Positions 22,986 to 34,085 are shown, counted from the first letter of the stretch. The stretch: DNA of 64,000 nt from Aquatica leii (GCA_035610365.1 CM069432.1:74590520-74654519), one strand, 5' to 3'. The notes: generated by a model not told the origin, from the sequence alone. Numbers and translations: made by a program.

Positions 22986-23064
22986 TTATCATTTTTTTTA
23001 AGTTTTGTAAGAGCCGTATCCCATGCGAAATTTGCAATAAACTTACGGAAATATCCGACTAGAC

Positions 23065-23856
23065 TTAAAAAATGTCTAAGCTGATGTTGATTTTTCGGGC
23101 AAAGAAAATTAAGAACTGCTTTAGTTTTTTGTCTGATGATGAGATTTCATTGAAAGATATTTCGTAACCTAAGTAAGTCAGTCTTGTGACCAAGAAGCAA
23201 GATTTTTCTGTATTGATAGTAAGGCCATACTCTTTTATGACAGCGAGAATTTGTTTTAATAAGGTTAACCCTTCAGAGATTTGTTGTAAAATCGTGTTCA
23301 TGAATTGCTGAAATACGGCAGGAGCGTTGGACAATCCCATTGAAACCCGAAGGTATTCATAATGCCCTTCAGGGGTTACGAAAGCGGTGTATGGGATTGA
23401 TTTTTCGTCGTTTTAGTTAATGGTAACCGGAAGCTAAGTCAATACTAGTAAAGTATCGATAACCCTGAAGATTTCAATGATTTCTTCAATAAGTGGCATC
23501 GGAAAACTATTTTTTATTGTTACTTTATTTAAGGCACGATAATCCACTACTAATCGTTTACTCCGTCTTTTTTTGTTTGTAAGCAACGCAGGACTTGCAT
23601 AAGAAGATTTGTTTTCCGGAATTATGTTTGCGCCTAATAAATTTTTTATAAGTTCTCGAAATAGAATTTTATCTTTCTCGGCGTACCGATACGCTCGATG
23701 GGTAACTGGTTTAGTAAGCTCAATCGATAAAGTTACTGAATGAGCCCTGCCAAAGTTATTTAAATTTGGATATACGCAACATCCGTATTTCTGTAATAAC
23801 TTATACAAACGGTTAGTATTGTCCTCAAAAAGATTTCTGTGAAAAATGTTTTGCAA
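23065..23856 (-). pseudogene. Gypsy reverse transcriptase lacking the YxDD box
   Basis: 23434-23856 has VTHRAYRYAEKDK, KSSYASPALLTNKKR, RLVVDYRALNKVTIKNSFPM and PLIEEI. 23065-23340, after a frame change, has MGLSNAPAVFQQFMN, GLTLLKQILAVIKEYGLTIN and LTYLGYEIS. Between FMNTIL and EGLTLL, where the YxDD catalytic box normally lies, the sequence is simply missing. This deletion alone would abolish polymerase activity. Confidence 0.85.
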
Positions 23857-23989
23857 CTATTTAAGAGTACTTGCTTTGTTTTGAAATAATAAAGTGTCGT
23901 CAATGCGATAATATATAGGTATCTTTATTTTCGGTAAAATTTCTACTAATTAAAACATCAATTCAGGATCGTTGATTATATAATAAATT

Positions 23990-24460
23990 AATGATAATTT
24001 AACTTCATCGATATAAGTTATGGCTTCAATGTAATGAGCACTACTGTTCCTGTTCCCAAAAATTCGGATAAAGTTATATTGTTTTGTAAAGGTTTTCCTT
24101 GCAAACAAAAATTATAGGCAGTAGTGGATTTTATTAACGAACATTCGCTACCAAAGTTTATGAATGCTAATATGATTTGATTATTAAGAGAAATTTGTTT
24201 ATCAAATGTTGATGACGCATCAGTATGTTTTATGAGATTTACGCGTTTATTTCAACTTTGTTTAGTTATAGATGTATACTTAGAATTTTCCACACTGTTT
24301 GATTTATGATGTCGTAACCGTCGTAACTTACTTAAACAAGTTCTTTCAATATGACTTGTGTGACAGACAAGTTTGTTTTCGATGTGGAGACGTACGATCA
24401 TGACCTATGTAACCGCAAGATTCACAATTTAATTCATAATGGAGAGGTTTGTTAACGTAA
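23990..24460 (-). pseudogene. Gypsy protease and gag zinc-finger remnants
   Basis: Minus-strand reading about 24200-24030 gives LAFINFGSECSLIKSTTAYN, then LQGKPLQ and GTGTVV, the retropepsin region; the active-site Asp position reads Asn (INFGSE). About 24445-24380 gives CESCGYIGHDR, a CCHC-like knuckle. Other parts of gag are not recognisable. Confidence 0.6.
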
Positions 24461-24770
24461 TTTTTAAAATGATTATCAGTGGAAGTGTAACATTTTTAAT
24501 TAAACACGCTTCTAGATGGACTGGAATTATATTAGAAAGTGTAATGTTGGTATTAAAATAAGCATTATAGGACTGGTACGAGCTAATGTTATAGATTACG
24601 TTTTTATTGCGTTGAGATTTTGCTTGTCTATGCCGTTTGCGCCTTGGTATTGTTCTACTTACGTTGCTGTTAGAAGACGAAGATTAGGAGGATGTAGAGC
24701 GAACTCTTTTACTCATTTTCTTTGGTGGTGACATTCTGATTTCTGGAGCCCCCTTTAACAGACACAGATT

Positions 24771-24935
24771 ATAAAAGGTATAGAAACAGTTTTAATAACA
24801 TACATACTGAAATAATGCGTTCACAAATTATCAACATTAGAGAATAGAATAGAATGATCATCTGCGCTTTGCTCTAAATATATGATTACTACTCTTGTAA
24901 GTCAGGATTCCTCGCTACAACGATCCATTGGCGTC
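24771..24935 (-). repeat. Putative 5' LTR of Gypsy element
   Basis: Partner of 21447-21611. On the minus strand it is followed, about 18 bases after the repeat edge, by GGGGGCTCCAGAAATC, a plausible tRNA-primer binding site region, which would fit a 5' LTR. Confidence 0.72.
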
Positions 24936-25858
24936 TGCAATACACTCTAAAAAGGTTTATGTTGCTTTAATTCAGGCATTTTTTGCACGTAACAAAGTCG
25001 GTATAAAAAGTCTGTTTTGAGCTGCTTTCTTCGTTATCTTCATTTAAATTAGTTTTTAGTTTATCGAGAACTGCATACATCTACAAGTTTTGTTCAAAAA
25101 ATATTGCGTGCTCATAGTTGGCTTTCCTTAGTTTTACCGCAAGCTGTTAAAAAAAATAACACTATTACATTTTTATTTCACACAAGTTCAATAGAGTTCT
25201 AGTCCAGGTGATAAGAAGATAATCGCAAAACTTCGTGATCTGCATCATTTAACATTTCACTAATTTTTGTATTTGTGTTTATAGAGTTTTATTACATTAT
25301 GAAGCTCTGATTTCAACATATTTTTGTCGGACGTTGTTCTTATTAAAATGACCGCTTTCAATTGACATAAAGCACCGTACACCAGCTGACATTCTCAGAA
25401 CTTTTTCACTTTGGTTGTACGGAAATGAAAAGTCAAGACAACAGTATTTTAAGTTTTGGTAATTATTTTGATGTCACTAGTCGACGTGTTGTAAATTTTC
25501 TTCGACTAAATTGTTATCGCACGCGGTTTTAAGCTAATTTCTAAGCAAAAGACTATAACAAACATTTTAGAATTGCAGCTGATTTTTATACTACCCGTAC
25601 CTACTAAGTTGATTTTATAAATATTTTGTGAGATTAGTCATGATTAACAATACTTAACAATCCAGGCTCGCGTTTACCACTAGGCACCTAGGGCCCGAAA
25701 TAAATTGGGGCCCGTGGGTTCGTAGACAAATTATAAAATCAACATTCTAAAGTTAGAAAAATGTTATCAAACCAAAGTTAGCTTTCTTATTTTAAAACGC
25801 AAATTTCTTGTTATGTTTATATGTAAAACAAAATATCAAATATTTTCTGTGCCGAAGA
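24936..25858. other. AT-rich DNA without recognised feature
   Basis: Contains one short GC-rich patch, GGGCCCGAAATAAATTGGGG around 25690, that may be an old transposon end. No gene supported. Confidence 0.4.
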
Positions 25859-26115
25859 TTATTTAGTCTACGTTTACATTAGACACGATTCCCAGAAACA
25901 ATTTTTTGTAAATAAAAACGCCGATTTTACAAACAGCTGACGATTAAGTTCTTTGTTCAATTTAGTTTTACATAATTTATTTTAGTTCCACAGTTCCTTA
26001 ATTGGTTTATTTAGTTTATGTTTACGTTACACATAATGACATGATTCCGAGAAAACATTCGTGAAAAATAAAATCGTTAATCAAACGGCTAAAGAAAGAT
26101 TAAGTACTTCCTTTG
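25859..26115. repeat. Diverged tandem duplication, about 147-bp period
   Basis: 25859-25965 and 26006-26115 align in the same orientation: TTTATTTAGT.TA.GTTTACRTTA, GATTCC.AGAAA, GTRAA.AATAAAA.CG, and GATTAAGT..TT. Diverged, so old. Confidence 0.65.
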
Positions 26116-26399
26116 AATTTTGTTATTTTTTGTTTGCGCAATAATAAGGCCCATAAAATGTGTGAGAGTGCTTATGGCTCAAAATTTGTTTAACGCGCCA
26201 CTACGTAAAGCAATGTCTAATTAATTCTTTTATAATAACCAAAAATAATAACTGTCTCCGCTTCTTGTGAAGAATTTCATTGCATTGATGCAGCCATGGT
26301 TTCCTACTTCGGCCGTTATGGATGCAAGCAGTTTATTAGAGGAAAACCGCTCGGATATGGTTATAAGTTGTGAGTTAGTGTAATCTCTACCGGTTATGT

Positions 26400-26890
26400 A
26401 GTTGGTATGAACCATATCAAGAGGCTAAATCTGAAATCAAAAGTAGGTGTAAATTTTTAGGACTTGGACCTTCTATTGTACTACAGTATACTGATATTTT
26501 ATTTTCTCAGCATAAGCTACCATTTAATATTTATTTTGATGAAATCAGCATTAGAGGGAAAAAGTTATATATCCCTCTTATTACCTTTTAATCGATGTAG
26601 CTGAGCAAAATTCTTGGCATCGAAAGGAAAACGGGAAATTTCATCATCTTGCTTTTAGAAAGAATGTGGCATTAACTCTTATTGAAAGCAATGCAGAGGA
26701 AAAGAACAAAATTTGGAAGATCCTCTTTATTAGAAAATGTAGAATCCCGGTACGACAAAGTGGATCATTTCATAGAAAATCCACCAAAACAAACCAGATG
26801 CCGATTTTGCCATATGAAAGTTTCTACAAGATTTAGAAAATGTATGGTAACACTTCATGCAATGTGCTTCATTGCCCACCATACAAAATA
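26400..26890 (+). pseudogene. piggyBac-type transposase fragment
   Basis: Three blocks in order on the plus strand. About 26456-26555 reads LGLGPSIVLQYTDILFSQ then FNIYFDEISIRG, around a catalytic Asp. About 26592-26690 reads DVAEQNSWHRKENGKFHHLA then FRKNVALTLIES. 26682-26891 reads KQTRCRFCHMKVSTRFRKC then ..CFIAHHTK, the Cys-rich C-terminal zinc-binding tail. The order and spacing match piggyBac transposases after a deletion between the first two blocks. Frames change, so it is dead. Confidence 0.82.
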
Positions 26891-26894
26891 ATTA

Positions 26895-27310
26895 TATATT
26901 TATATTTTTACATGTATTTTTGGAAACATTATTAATATTACAAATTTATCCTAGAACCTGTTTCTTTAAACGTCATCGAAAATCGAAAATAGATTGGTTT
27001 CGTTAAAAAAGTTTCTTGGGCATATCTGAGTTAATAACAAATACAACCATAAAAGCAAAGATAGGTTAAGAAAAATATACTGACGAATGTTTGTAAGACG
27101 GGTGATAACAACATTTTGACATAAATGCACCGCGCCACAGTTCACAAGATCCCGAAAGACGTCTCTTCAAGGATTTTGCTTACTGAGGTTAAGTGTACTC
27201 TTGACATTATCAACAACTGTGTTATTTTTGCAAATATATGTACAAAAAGAGTAAATGTGAACTAAACTATATTATATTAATTAGATAACAATCTATATTT
27301 TTGTCTGGAT
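26895..27310. other. DNA without recognised feature
   Basis: Nothing supported between the piggyBac and RTE remnants. Confidence 0.4.
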
Positions 27311-27317
27311 AAAATAA

Positions 27318-27580
27318 AAGATTCGCTAAAATGGAGATGGGCCGGTTACACCATGCGTCAAATCGATGGGCGCTGGAGTAAGGAAATACAAGGCCCTATA
27401 TGGGAAAAAGAAGTAAAGACTAGCCACAAACCAGGTGAATCCACGATTTGAAGAGAACGGTGGATTTCGGTTGGATTAGAAAAACCCAAACCAGAGATTT
27501 ATGGAAAGCAACAGGGGAGGCCTATATCTAACAATGGATGTTGACGGGCTAATAAAGAAGATGAAAGATGATAAAATATT
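27318..27580 (+). pseudogene. RTE-like LINE, extreme 3' end
   Basis: Reads SLKWRWAGYTMRQIDGRWSK at the start, then RWISVG and DLWKATGEAYI(stop)QWMLTG. The WRWAGH..R..D.RW and GEAY.QQW blocks close ORF2 of RTE-like LINEs. The tail AAGATGAAAGATGAT is compatible with the short simple repeats that end these elements. About 90 residues remain, with frame changes. Confidence 0.75.
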
Positions 27581-27767
27581 AGCTAGATGAAATTATTTAC
27601 TTAATTTATGCTCAACACTGTATGTTTGTCGGTTTTGATTAGGTCGATTTTTTTGGATTCAAGAAAGCAGTTACATTTATATAGGTAGAATTAAGCGGCT
27701 TGCATGGTCAGCTTAAACGCTTCAACATAATTTTGGATTCGGAAGAATTTGATTTATCTTCTTTACG

Positions 27768-28256
27768 GTGTTGAAGATGGTCCGAATGTTGTGTTTCTTT
27801 AAAACCTTGCTGATTTTGTCTGTGGTACCTTTTATGTATGGAAGAAAGGCTGTGGCATCAAAAACCAAGATTGATTTGGAATCACAAGGGGTCTACAAAA
27901 TTCCTTGCAAAGATTGTGATGGCTGCTACGTGGGGCAAACCAACAGAAGAGTTAATATAAGGCGCGAAGAACACCGCAACGCAGTAATAAAACAAGAATC
28001 AACATCATCATTGGCAGAGCATGTGAGAAAAACTTCTCATGAAATCAACTTCGACGAAACAAAAGTCATTGCAAATGTTGAACACAAAACAAAAAGGATC
28101 ATCAGAGAAGCAATTGAGATTGAGAAATTGCCAAATAGTCTCAACACTAGAGATGATACACAAAGACTACCGACAGCATGGAAACCAGCACTTACCACCA
28201 CAAAAACAACAAGACCTACAACTTATGATATATTATATCAAAAGTTTGTTTTTTAG
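27768..28256 (+). pseudogene. Penelope-like element GIY-YIG endonuclease domain
   Basis: Residues about 37-110 read SQGVYKIPCKDC (GVY of the GIY box), GCYVGQTNRR (the YIG box), VNIRREEHRNAV with the catalytic Arg and the EH pair, and SLAEHVRKTSHEINFDE. Then comes VEHKTKRIIREAIEIEKLPN. This is the C-terminal endonuclease that nicks target DNA in Penelope-like retroelements. The reverse transcriptase that should precede it is not visible upstream, where an RTE remnant sits instead. So this is an isolated, 5'-truncated 3' end. The frame itself is open to a TAG at 28254. Confidence 0.85.
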
Positions 28257-28260
28257 GTAA

Positions 28261-29626
28261 TTTTTCTCAAAGTATAAATCTTATGAAAACAACCATTCTT
28301 GAATATTTTTTAGCAATTTGTTTAACTTTGTATTGTAATAACACTGATAATTCGATTTTAATTTAGTTTAATAAAATTAGAAGTTCTTGAAAAAAAACAA
28401 TTCTTTTACTTTTTTTTAGATGAATAAAAAAAGTATAGCAATAAACATAAATGCGATTCTTAAAATATGGCCGATAAACAATAAAACAAAAAATTACTAT
28501 TTCTCAACATCTGAAGACTTCTACTAACAATCAAATAGAGTTTTTACGAATTCTTGTTCGTGTAAATGTAAAAGACACTGATCCTAAAAATTATGTGTAG
28601 AAAATTTGCCTCTTCTTGCTATATGTAACTTTCGGGAAATGCTCATTTTGTTAGTACAGAAGCACTGTGACTGAACTGATCAATGAGGACTCTAGTGTAA
28701 TCTGTTAATAGTATTTTTGTAAAATTTCTAAGAGCAGTTAAATGTAAAGTTAGAAGCAAATTTTAAAAAAAACAACGAACACAAGATGGTGGGTATTAGA
28801 TTTAGAGTTTTTCAGCTTCTCTTCAAAAGATTTCTAGAATTTAATTACATTTTAACACTATTATGAAATAGGTACCTATATATTATTTTTATTATTATAC
28901 ATGGTTTTGAAATCGGTACAATATTATTTATATGTTTGTTTCATGAATAAGTATAATTGTGTTTAGTAGAAATCGATTGCAAACGGTATTGATAGATGGT
29001 GTGCAATACCAATAGCTTATCATTTTGAAATCGGCCCAATGCGTTAAGGGAACAACAGAGCGTGCGTGCAGGTTTGCAACACTGTTTTTTCGATCAATAC
29101 TACATAAAAATGTAATCTTTACAATATCTTTTTATTTGAACTACGATCGAATAAAAAATATTCGAGAAAATTATATTTGTGCAATACCGCTAAGAGTGAA
29201 TCAGAGTTTAAACTTCAGTTTAACTCAATTTGGTTTAATTTGAAAATAGTCTTATTTTTGGTTGTTGGTTTTGTGCTAAAAAAATTATTCTAACTCTAAG
29301 TATTAGAGTCTGGCCAATTAACACATCTGATGATCAATTTTTGAACTAACGAAGAGTTGTATTTTAGTATGCACTATTACATTTGTGTATTTCTACATAC
29401 TTCAATTAAAAATGTTTAAAAAAATAAACAATGTTGATATATGAAATTGTATGTACTTTTCAGATGAAAAACATAGGTATTTATACTTGTTCATATTCGG
29501 TTTGAAAAAACAGGAATTGAATTTCTTTATTTAATGAGCAGATTAATGTATTTGATGTTTTTTTTTAAATTTAATTCGAGTTATAAAAATATGTGATCAA
29601 TTTGTTTATTAAAAATAAAGTCTTTT
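28261..29626. other. AT-rich DNA without recognised feature
   Basis: Between the Penelope-like remnant and the ribozyme repeat. Short frames only. Confidence 0.4.
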
Positions 29627-29853
29627 ATTTAAAATGTTTTTAGAATGCCATCTTGTGGTAAAAATACCACATATGATAATATAGAAAACTATAAATTAGT
29701 ACGGAGGGTAGAAAAGTTGTCATTGGATTTAATGACAGCGAAAGTCAATGATCTATTGACAAGTGACGCTGTCAAAATTCCAACTATAAAATAGGTTAGG
29801 AACAATGTCAGTACAATTGTGAAAAACAACATCAGAACTAGCGGACAGCTGTT
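29627..29853 (-). repeat. Inverted partial copy of the 330-bp ribozyme repeat
   Basis: Reverse complement of about 29994-30220, near-identical. Its minus-strand 5' edge reads AAACAGCTGTCCGCTAG, so it contains the hammerhead cleavage site and 3' strand but not the CTGACGA core or stem II. It runs through the unit and about 35 bp into the next (...ATTTTTACCACAAGATGG, CATTCTAAAAACATTTTAAAT). Confidence 0.93.
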
Positions 29854-30183
29854 TTTACCACAAGATGGCATTCTAAAAACATTTTAAATATGTTGGTAAT
29901 GTCTACACGACATAAAAGAGTACGGTTGTCTGTCAGTATAGTTGTGGAAACACATCGGTGTATCCTAGCGCTGACGAGTTCCTAAAGAACGAAACAGCTG
30001 TCCGCTAGTTCTGATGTTCTTTTTCACAATTGTACTGACATTGTTCCTAACCTATTTTATAGTTGGGATTTTGACAGCGTCACTTGTCAATAGATCATTG
30101 ACTTTTCCTGCCATTAAATCCAATGACAACTTTTCTACCCTCCGTACTAATTTATAGTTTTCTATATTATCATATGTGGTATT
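29854..30183 (+). repeat. 330-bp tandem repeat with hammerhead, unit 1
   Basis: Directly repeated with 30184-30496 at an exact offset of 330 bases with few substitutions. Contains hammerhead 1 at 29952-30017. Holds no open reading frame of note. Unit boundaries are arbitrary because the repeat is tandem; the natural unit defined by ribozyme cleavage is 30003-30332. Confidence 0.95.
29952..30017 (+). ncRNA. Type I hammerhead ribozyme, copy 1
   Basis: Core CTGACGA at 29971-29977 and GAA at 29991-29993. Stem II is GTTC (29978-29981) with GAAC (29987-29990), closing a CTAAA loop. Stem III is AC (29994-29995) with GT (30000-30001) around AGCT, a minimal stem seen in retroelement and satellite hammerheads. 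Stem I pairs CTAGCG (29965-29970) with CGCTAG (30003-30008), then after an 8/4-nt internal loop ACATC (29952-29956) pairs with GATGT (30013-30017). The invariant bases C3-A9 (7 free), G12-A14, A15.1-U16.1 and C17 are all present. Cleavage is predicted after C30002. Confidence 0.95.
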
Positions 30184-30496
30184 TTTACCACAAGATGGCA
30201 TTCTAAAAACATTTTAAATATGTTGGTAATGTCTACACGACATTAAAGAGTACGGTTGTTTGTCAGTATAGTTGTGGAAACACATCGGTGTATCCTAGCG
30301 CTGACGAGTTCCTAAAGAACGAAACAGCTGTCCGCTAGTTTTGATGTTGTTTTTCACAATTGTACTGACATTGTTTTTAACCTATTTTATAGTTGGGATT
30401 TTCACAGCGTCACTTGTCAATAGATCATTGACTTTCGCTGTCATTAAATCCAATGACAACTTTTCTACCCTCCGTACTAATTTATAGTTTTCTATA
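30184..30496 (+). repeat. 330-bp tandem repeat with hammerhead, unit 2 (3' end cut short)
   Basis: Second tandem unit. It ends after TTATAGTTTTCTATA at about 30496, about 17 bp short of a full unit. Sequence differs from unit 1 at scattered positions, for example GATGTTGT versus GATGTTCT, and GACTTTCGCTGTCATT versus GACTTTTCCTGCCATT. Confidence 0.95.
30282..30347 (+). ncRNA. Type I hammerhead ribozyme, copy 2
   Basis: Exactly 330 bases after copy 1. Core CTGACGA at 30301-30307, GAA at 30321-30323. The same three helices form; the only change is C to T in the internal loop (CGCTAGTTTTGATGT), which breaks no pair. Predicted cleavage after C30332. Cleavage at both copies would release one 330-nt RNA. 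Confidence 0.95.
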
Positions 30497-31400
30497 AAAT
30501 CTTTTATGCTTAGATTATTAATTTTTTAAATAGTTGTTTTGTTATTTTAATAAAGAGTAACCATGTTTTGAAGCCGTATAGTAATAAAAACATATACATA
30601 CACGGTTAACATAAATATTTTATTTCTAGCACCTACGTTATTTAAAAAAAACGATTAAAGATGCCAATGTTGTCATCAAATTCTATGTTACTTACATTTA
30701 TCTGTACGTACAGTCGTAAAAATTCCATCAACCGAAACCGGGATTAACCAAGTAGTAATCTCTGTTTCAAAGTATACAATCCCATCTATATTTTATTCAA
30801 AGCAACAATTATATAATTTGAACCTATTCATTGTTTTAATTCGTCTTAGGAATAATCACTTAATGACATTTTCACGACAAGGTTATTAACCCTTTTACAA
30901 CGCACTGATAGAATTACTGCGAATAATTTAGAAAAATACCTAGTAATAAGTTGCAACATGGAATTATTTAAAAAAATATTTATTTTGTATTTTTTGTCTG
31001 TGTATACTTTTATGATGAAATTTTTAAACATTTTATTCGCAATCAGTTAGTAACGTACAGCTTCTGAAGCCTTTTAAAAGTTGGTTAGTGAGCGATTTCT
31101 ATGACTCGTGTCAGCGATCACATATAAAAAAACGCGTATGTAATGAGACCCCACCGTCAGTAATATACAATTTCTAAACCTGTGAAGGCGTTAGTCTCTT
31201 TTTAAACTAAAAAATTCAAATTAAAGTATTTAGATTATGTAATCAACTTTTCTGACGAGTATGATGTGCATTATGATGTGGAGCGTGGGGTGAAAGCAAT
31301 GAATAGCTAGAAATAACACGTATGTGCCTTTATGGTTTCTTTATTTACAAAGTGAGGTTGTGTTTATAATTAACAAACAAAGCCAACATAAAAATAGTAT
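30497..31400. other. AT-rich DNA without recognised feature
   Basis: No gene supported. Confidence 0.4.
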
Positions 31401-31408
31401 AACGAAGT

Positions 31409-32080
31409 TTATGGCGTTTTATTAAAATAAATATTAATTGTAGTATTGTCACCACCTTCAACATGAAGAGAAATGCCTTGATGCAAGTCTTCCTTCGAGT
31501 TGGAGAAATTAAACTGTTGGGACGATGGGGCAGGGACAGATACGTTGGGCATATTTTGCACGCTTGTAGTATCTTTAGTAGAAAGCATGCATTTGAGTTG
31601 TCTATCTAAGGAACACCCACACAAGTTTGAGCAACCATGCTAGACCTTCATCCTCCCAATTTTTTTAAATTAATTATGTCTTCGCAACTATTTGCAAGCA
31701 ATGTTGCTGATGTGCGGCGAAAACAATGACCAGTGTAGCTATTTATGTTGTTTAGTTGTAAATAACTAGCGATTTTTTTTAAAAAGTTGCGCAATTGAAT
31801 TGTGACTGTACGGTTGTTTTGTCAACTCGTCATGTCTTAACTGTAAGAAGAATAGATTGCTTTCAACATTTTTGCGTAGATTAATATAACATTTCAAAAT
31901 CTCTACCCATTCGATATTAGTTAGAAGAAATGATCTTGGCTGGTAAATTGTTGTATTTGGAAGCACAATAATTGCTCTGTGTTGTTGTAGATCTACGTCA
32001 CCAGTTTTAATTTTAAATAAATAATCAATTCGGCATGCACCTGAGATACCAATAACCAAAGCGGTCTATAATATTTAAAA
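31409..32080 (-). pseudogene. Crypton-type tyrosine recombinase remnant
   Basis: 31766-32059 reads VIGISGACRIDYLFKIKTGD with the first catalytic Arg, LPNTTIYQPRSFLL and LFFLQLRHDELTKQ. It continues at about 31740-31660 with YTGHCFRRTSATLLA, the H-x-x-R box, and a GG.RS block. Where the nucleophilic Tyr is expected (VAEGY-type motif) it reads AQTC, so the Tyr appears to be Cys. 31409-31624 is a tail ending GGDNTTINIYFNK. The family is the tyrosine recombinase of insect Cryptons. Stops and the lost Tyr make it inactive. Confidence 0.72.
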
Positions 32081-32084
32081 CTGT

Positions 32085-34085
32085 GATAAAAGTCAAGAAA
32101 TTGATACCAACAATTCATACCTTATGTGGAAGAAACTCAAATGGTGCGTTTTTTAAAAAAGTTTTCAATATTTTCTTTGGTAAATATGCTCGATTTTTTA
32201 GGTTGATATCCCACATTTTGTTTTTTTTAAATATTCTATTAATTTACAATATTTTAAAATATGAACATTTCAAGTTAAGAGTACTCTTTAACATGGAATA
32301 TAGACACCACATGGAGGATGATTTTTAGTGTTAATTTTTATGCGGTATCTCGCAATTCTGACGGAGTACACTTCATTTCACTATCAGACATATCTGTTAA
32401 GAAAACTAAGCAAATTGTAGTATAGTGTCCCTACTGATTTTTTTTACCAAAATAAACGATAATATTTTTTAATGGCTGATTGTGAATAAAATAGTATACA
32501 AACCTTGGTAAAGTATTCCATACTTTCCGCCTCGGTGTGTAATCTACTATTTTTACTAGTAAAATGTAATAACAACAATAATTTGTATTTTTTATTTGTA
32601 TGAATGTTTATAACAAAATTATTCAATATTTTTTTCAGTGCTTGTAACATTTTTAGTGCCTATTTTTGATCTTTTTTAATGCTTAAATGCTGCTTGTTTA
32701 TATTGAAACATTTTTAATGTCCGAACATCCCGTCTCTAAAAAAACCCGAAAATTGAAAGATGGTAGAAAATGAGAATGACGTAGCGATTCATGTTAAGTT
32801 TTTACGGCTGTCGAAAAAAAATTCTTAATTGTTTTTAAATAAGGTATATATACCAAGAAAGAACAGCATCAAAACAAGCAAAAAAGTCTGAAATATTCGT
32901 TGAAAACAAATTGTTGGATATAATGAAATCATAATTAATACTTGCTTAATAACTGGTGATACCAGACAATAATTGGAAGTTTTCGTAAAACATTTATTTG
33001 TTTACTACACGCTAATGAAGTATCACTTCTACATCTGCTTTAGCGTTTGTATGGTAAGATCATTAATACCAAAGATATTTTTTGAGCAATTAAATAATTT
33101 TTGAAAATTTGTAATCACCTTCAAATAGTGAGTTTTGACTTGTCTATTGAACGCTTTCATAAATAACAATTAAATATTATTTTAAACAAAACTAGTGCAC
33201 AAAAGAGCAGGTTTTTAGTCGTATAGATAAAATACCTAAACACAGTAAAAAGTATAAAACAAATCGACGAAATAAGAAACATAATTGTAAATTATGAACA
33301 TTTGTTGATAAATAAACAAATACAAAAGCTGCAGTTAAGAAAATGGCTTAAAAGCGTATTAATATAAAAGACAATAAACCACTCAAACAAAAAAATCTAT
33401 TAACAAAAATATTGTACGCGAGAATGCTTACACAAACTAATATTGAAACATATCATGGACTGGTACTATGTAAAAAACGTGGTAACATTGTCAATATAAA
33501 AAAGGCAAATCACAGAAACAATTAACAAAAAACAAACATACGATTAAAAGTACCAAAGTACAATAACCTTACAGACTTATAGACAGACGAGCTTCTATGT
33601 AATCAAAAAAAAAACCTCATTCGAACGGCCGATTTCCAAGATAAAATTGACACTAAGCAACTTCATAATTGATATCCCAGGCGTCTTTATTTAGCGTCGT
33701 CGCCCACCATTTTCTCAGTCACTCTAACATACCAGAACTTACAGCTGATTAAGAAAGAGCATCCGAAATCTGCGGCTAACATAAAACTTGCGATAAATTG
33801 TTCCAAACCCTGCTGGACACTTGAGACGTTTTTCTTAAGTAGTTACAGCTTTGAATGCACAAATATGAGTGTTACTCTTAGGTAATTTTTAAATAAATAT
33901 TATTAATACGGCATGCATTGAGAAAATATAATCTTAAGTTAATATCACACTAGAAAATATTTTGTGCTTCAAAACTTGACAATGCGTCGCGGGGTCACTT
34001 TGATCACAACTGCGAGGCGAATTTGGTCTTTATTGGTAGAACGATCAAAGTCACCTCATAGATTGCATTTTCAAGTTTTTTTGCC
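32085..34085. other. AT-rich DNA without recognised feature
   Basis: About 2 kb with no motif, repeat or structure that I can support. Confidence 0.4.

Larger units (their letters stand above)
21447..24935 (-). mobile_element. Gypsy-type LTR retrotransposon, damaged
   Basis: Minus-strand gag zinc-finger, protease, RT, RNase H and integrase pieces lie between two 165-bp direct repeats (21447-21611 and 24771-24935). The domain order PR-RT-RH-IN identifies Ty3/Gypsy. The integrase is truncated to its zinc-binding start, so about 1 kb of pol is deleted on the left. The internal length of about 3.2 kb is short for the group. Confidence 0.8.

Noticed and set aside
29325..29360. CTGATGA string near 29330
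   Set aside because: Followed by T-rich sequence without GAAA; no helices.
31252..31290. CTGACGAG resembling a hammerhead core
   Set aside because: No CGAAA follows within stem II distance and no cleavage strand was found.
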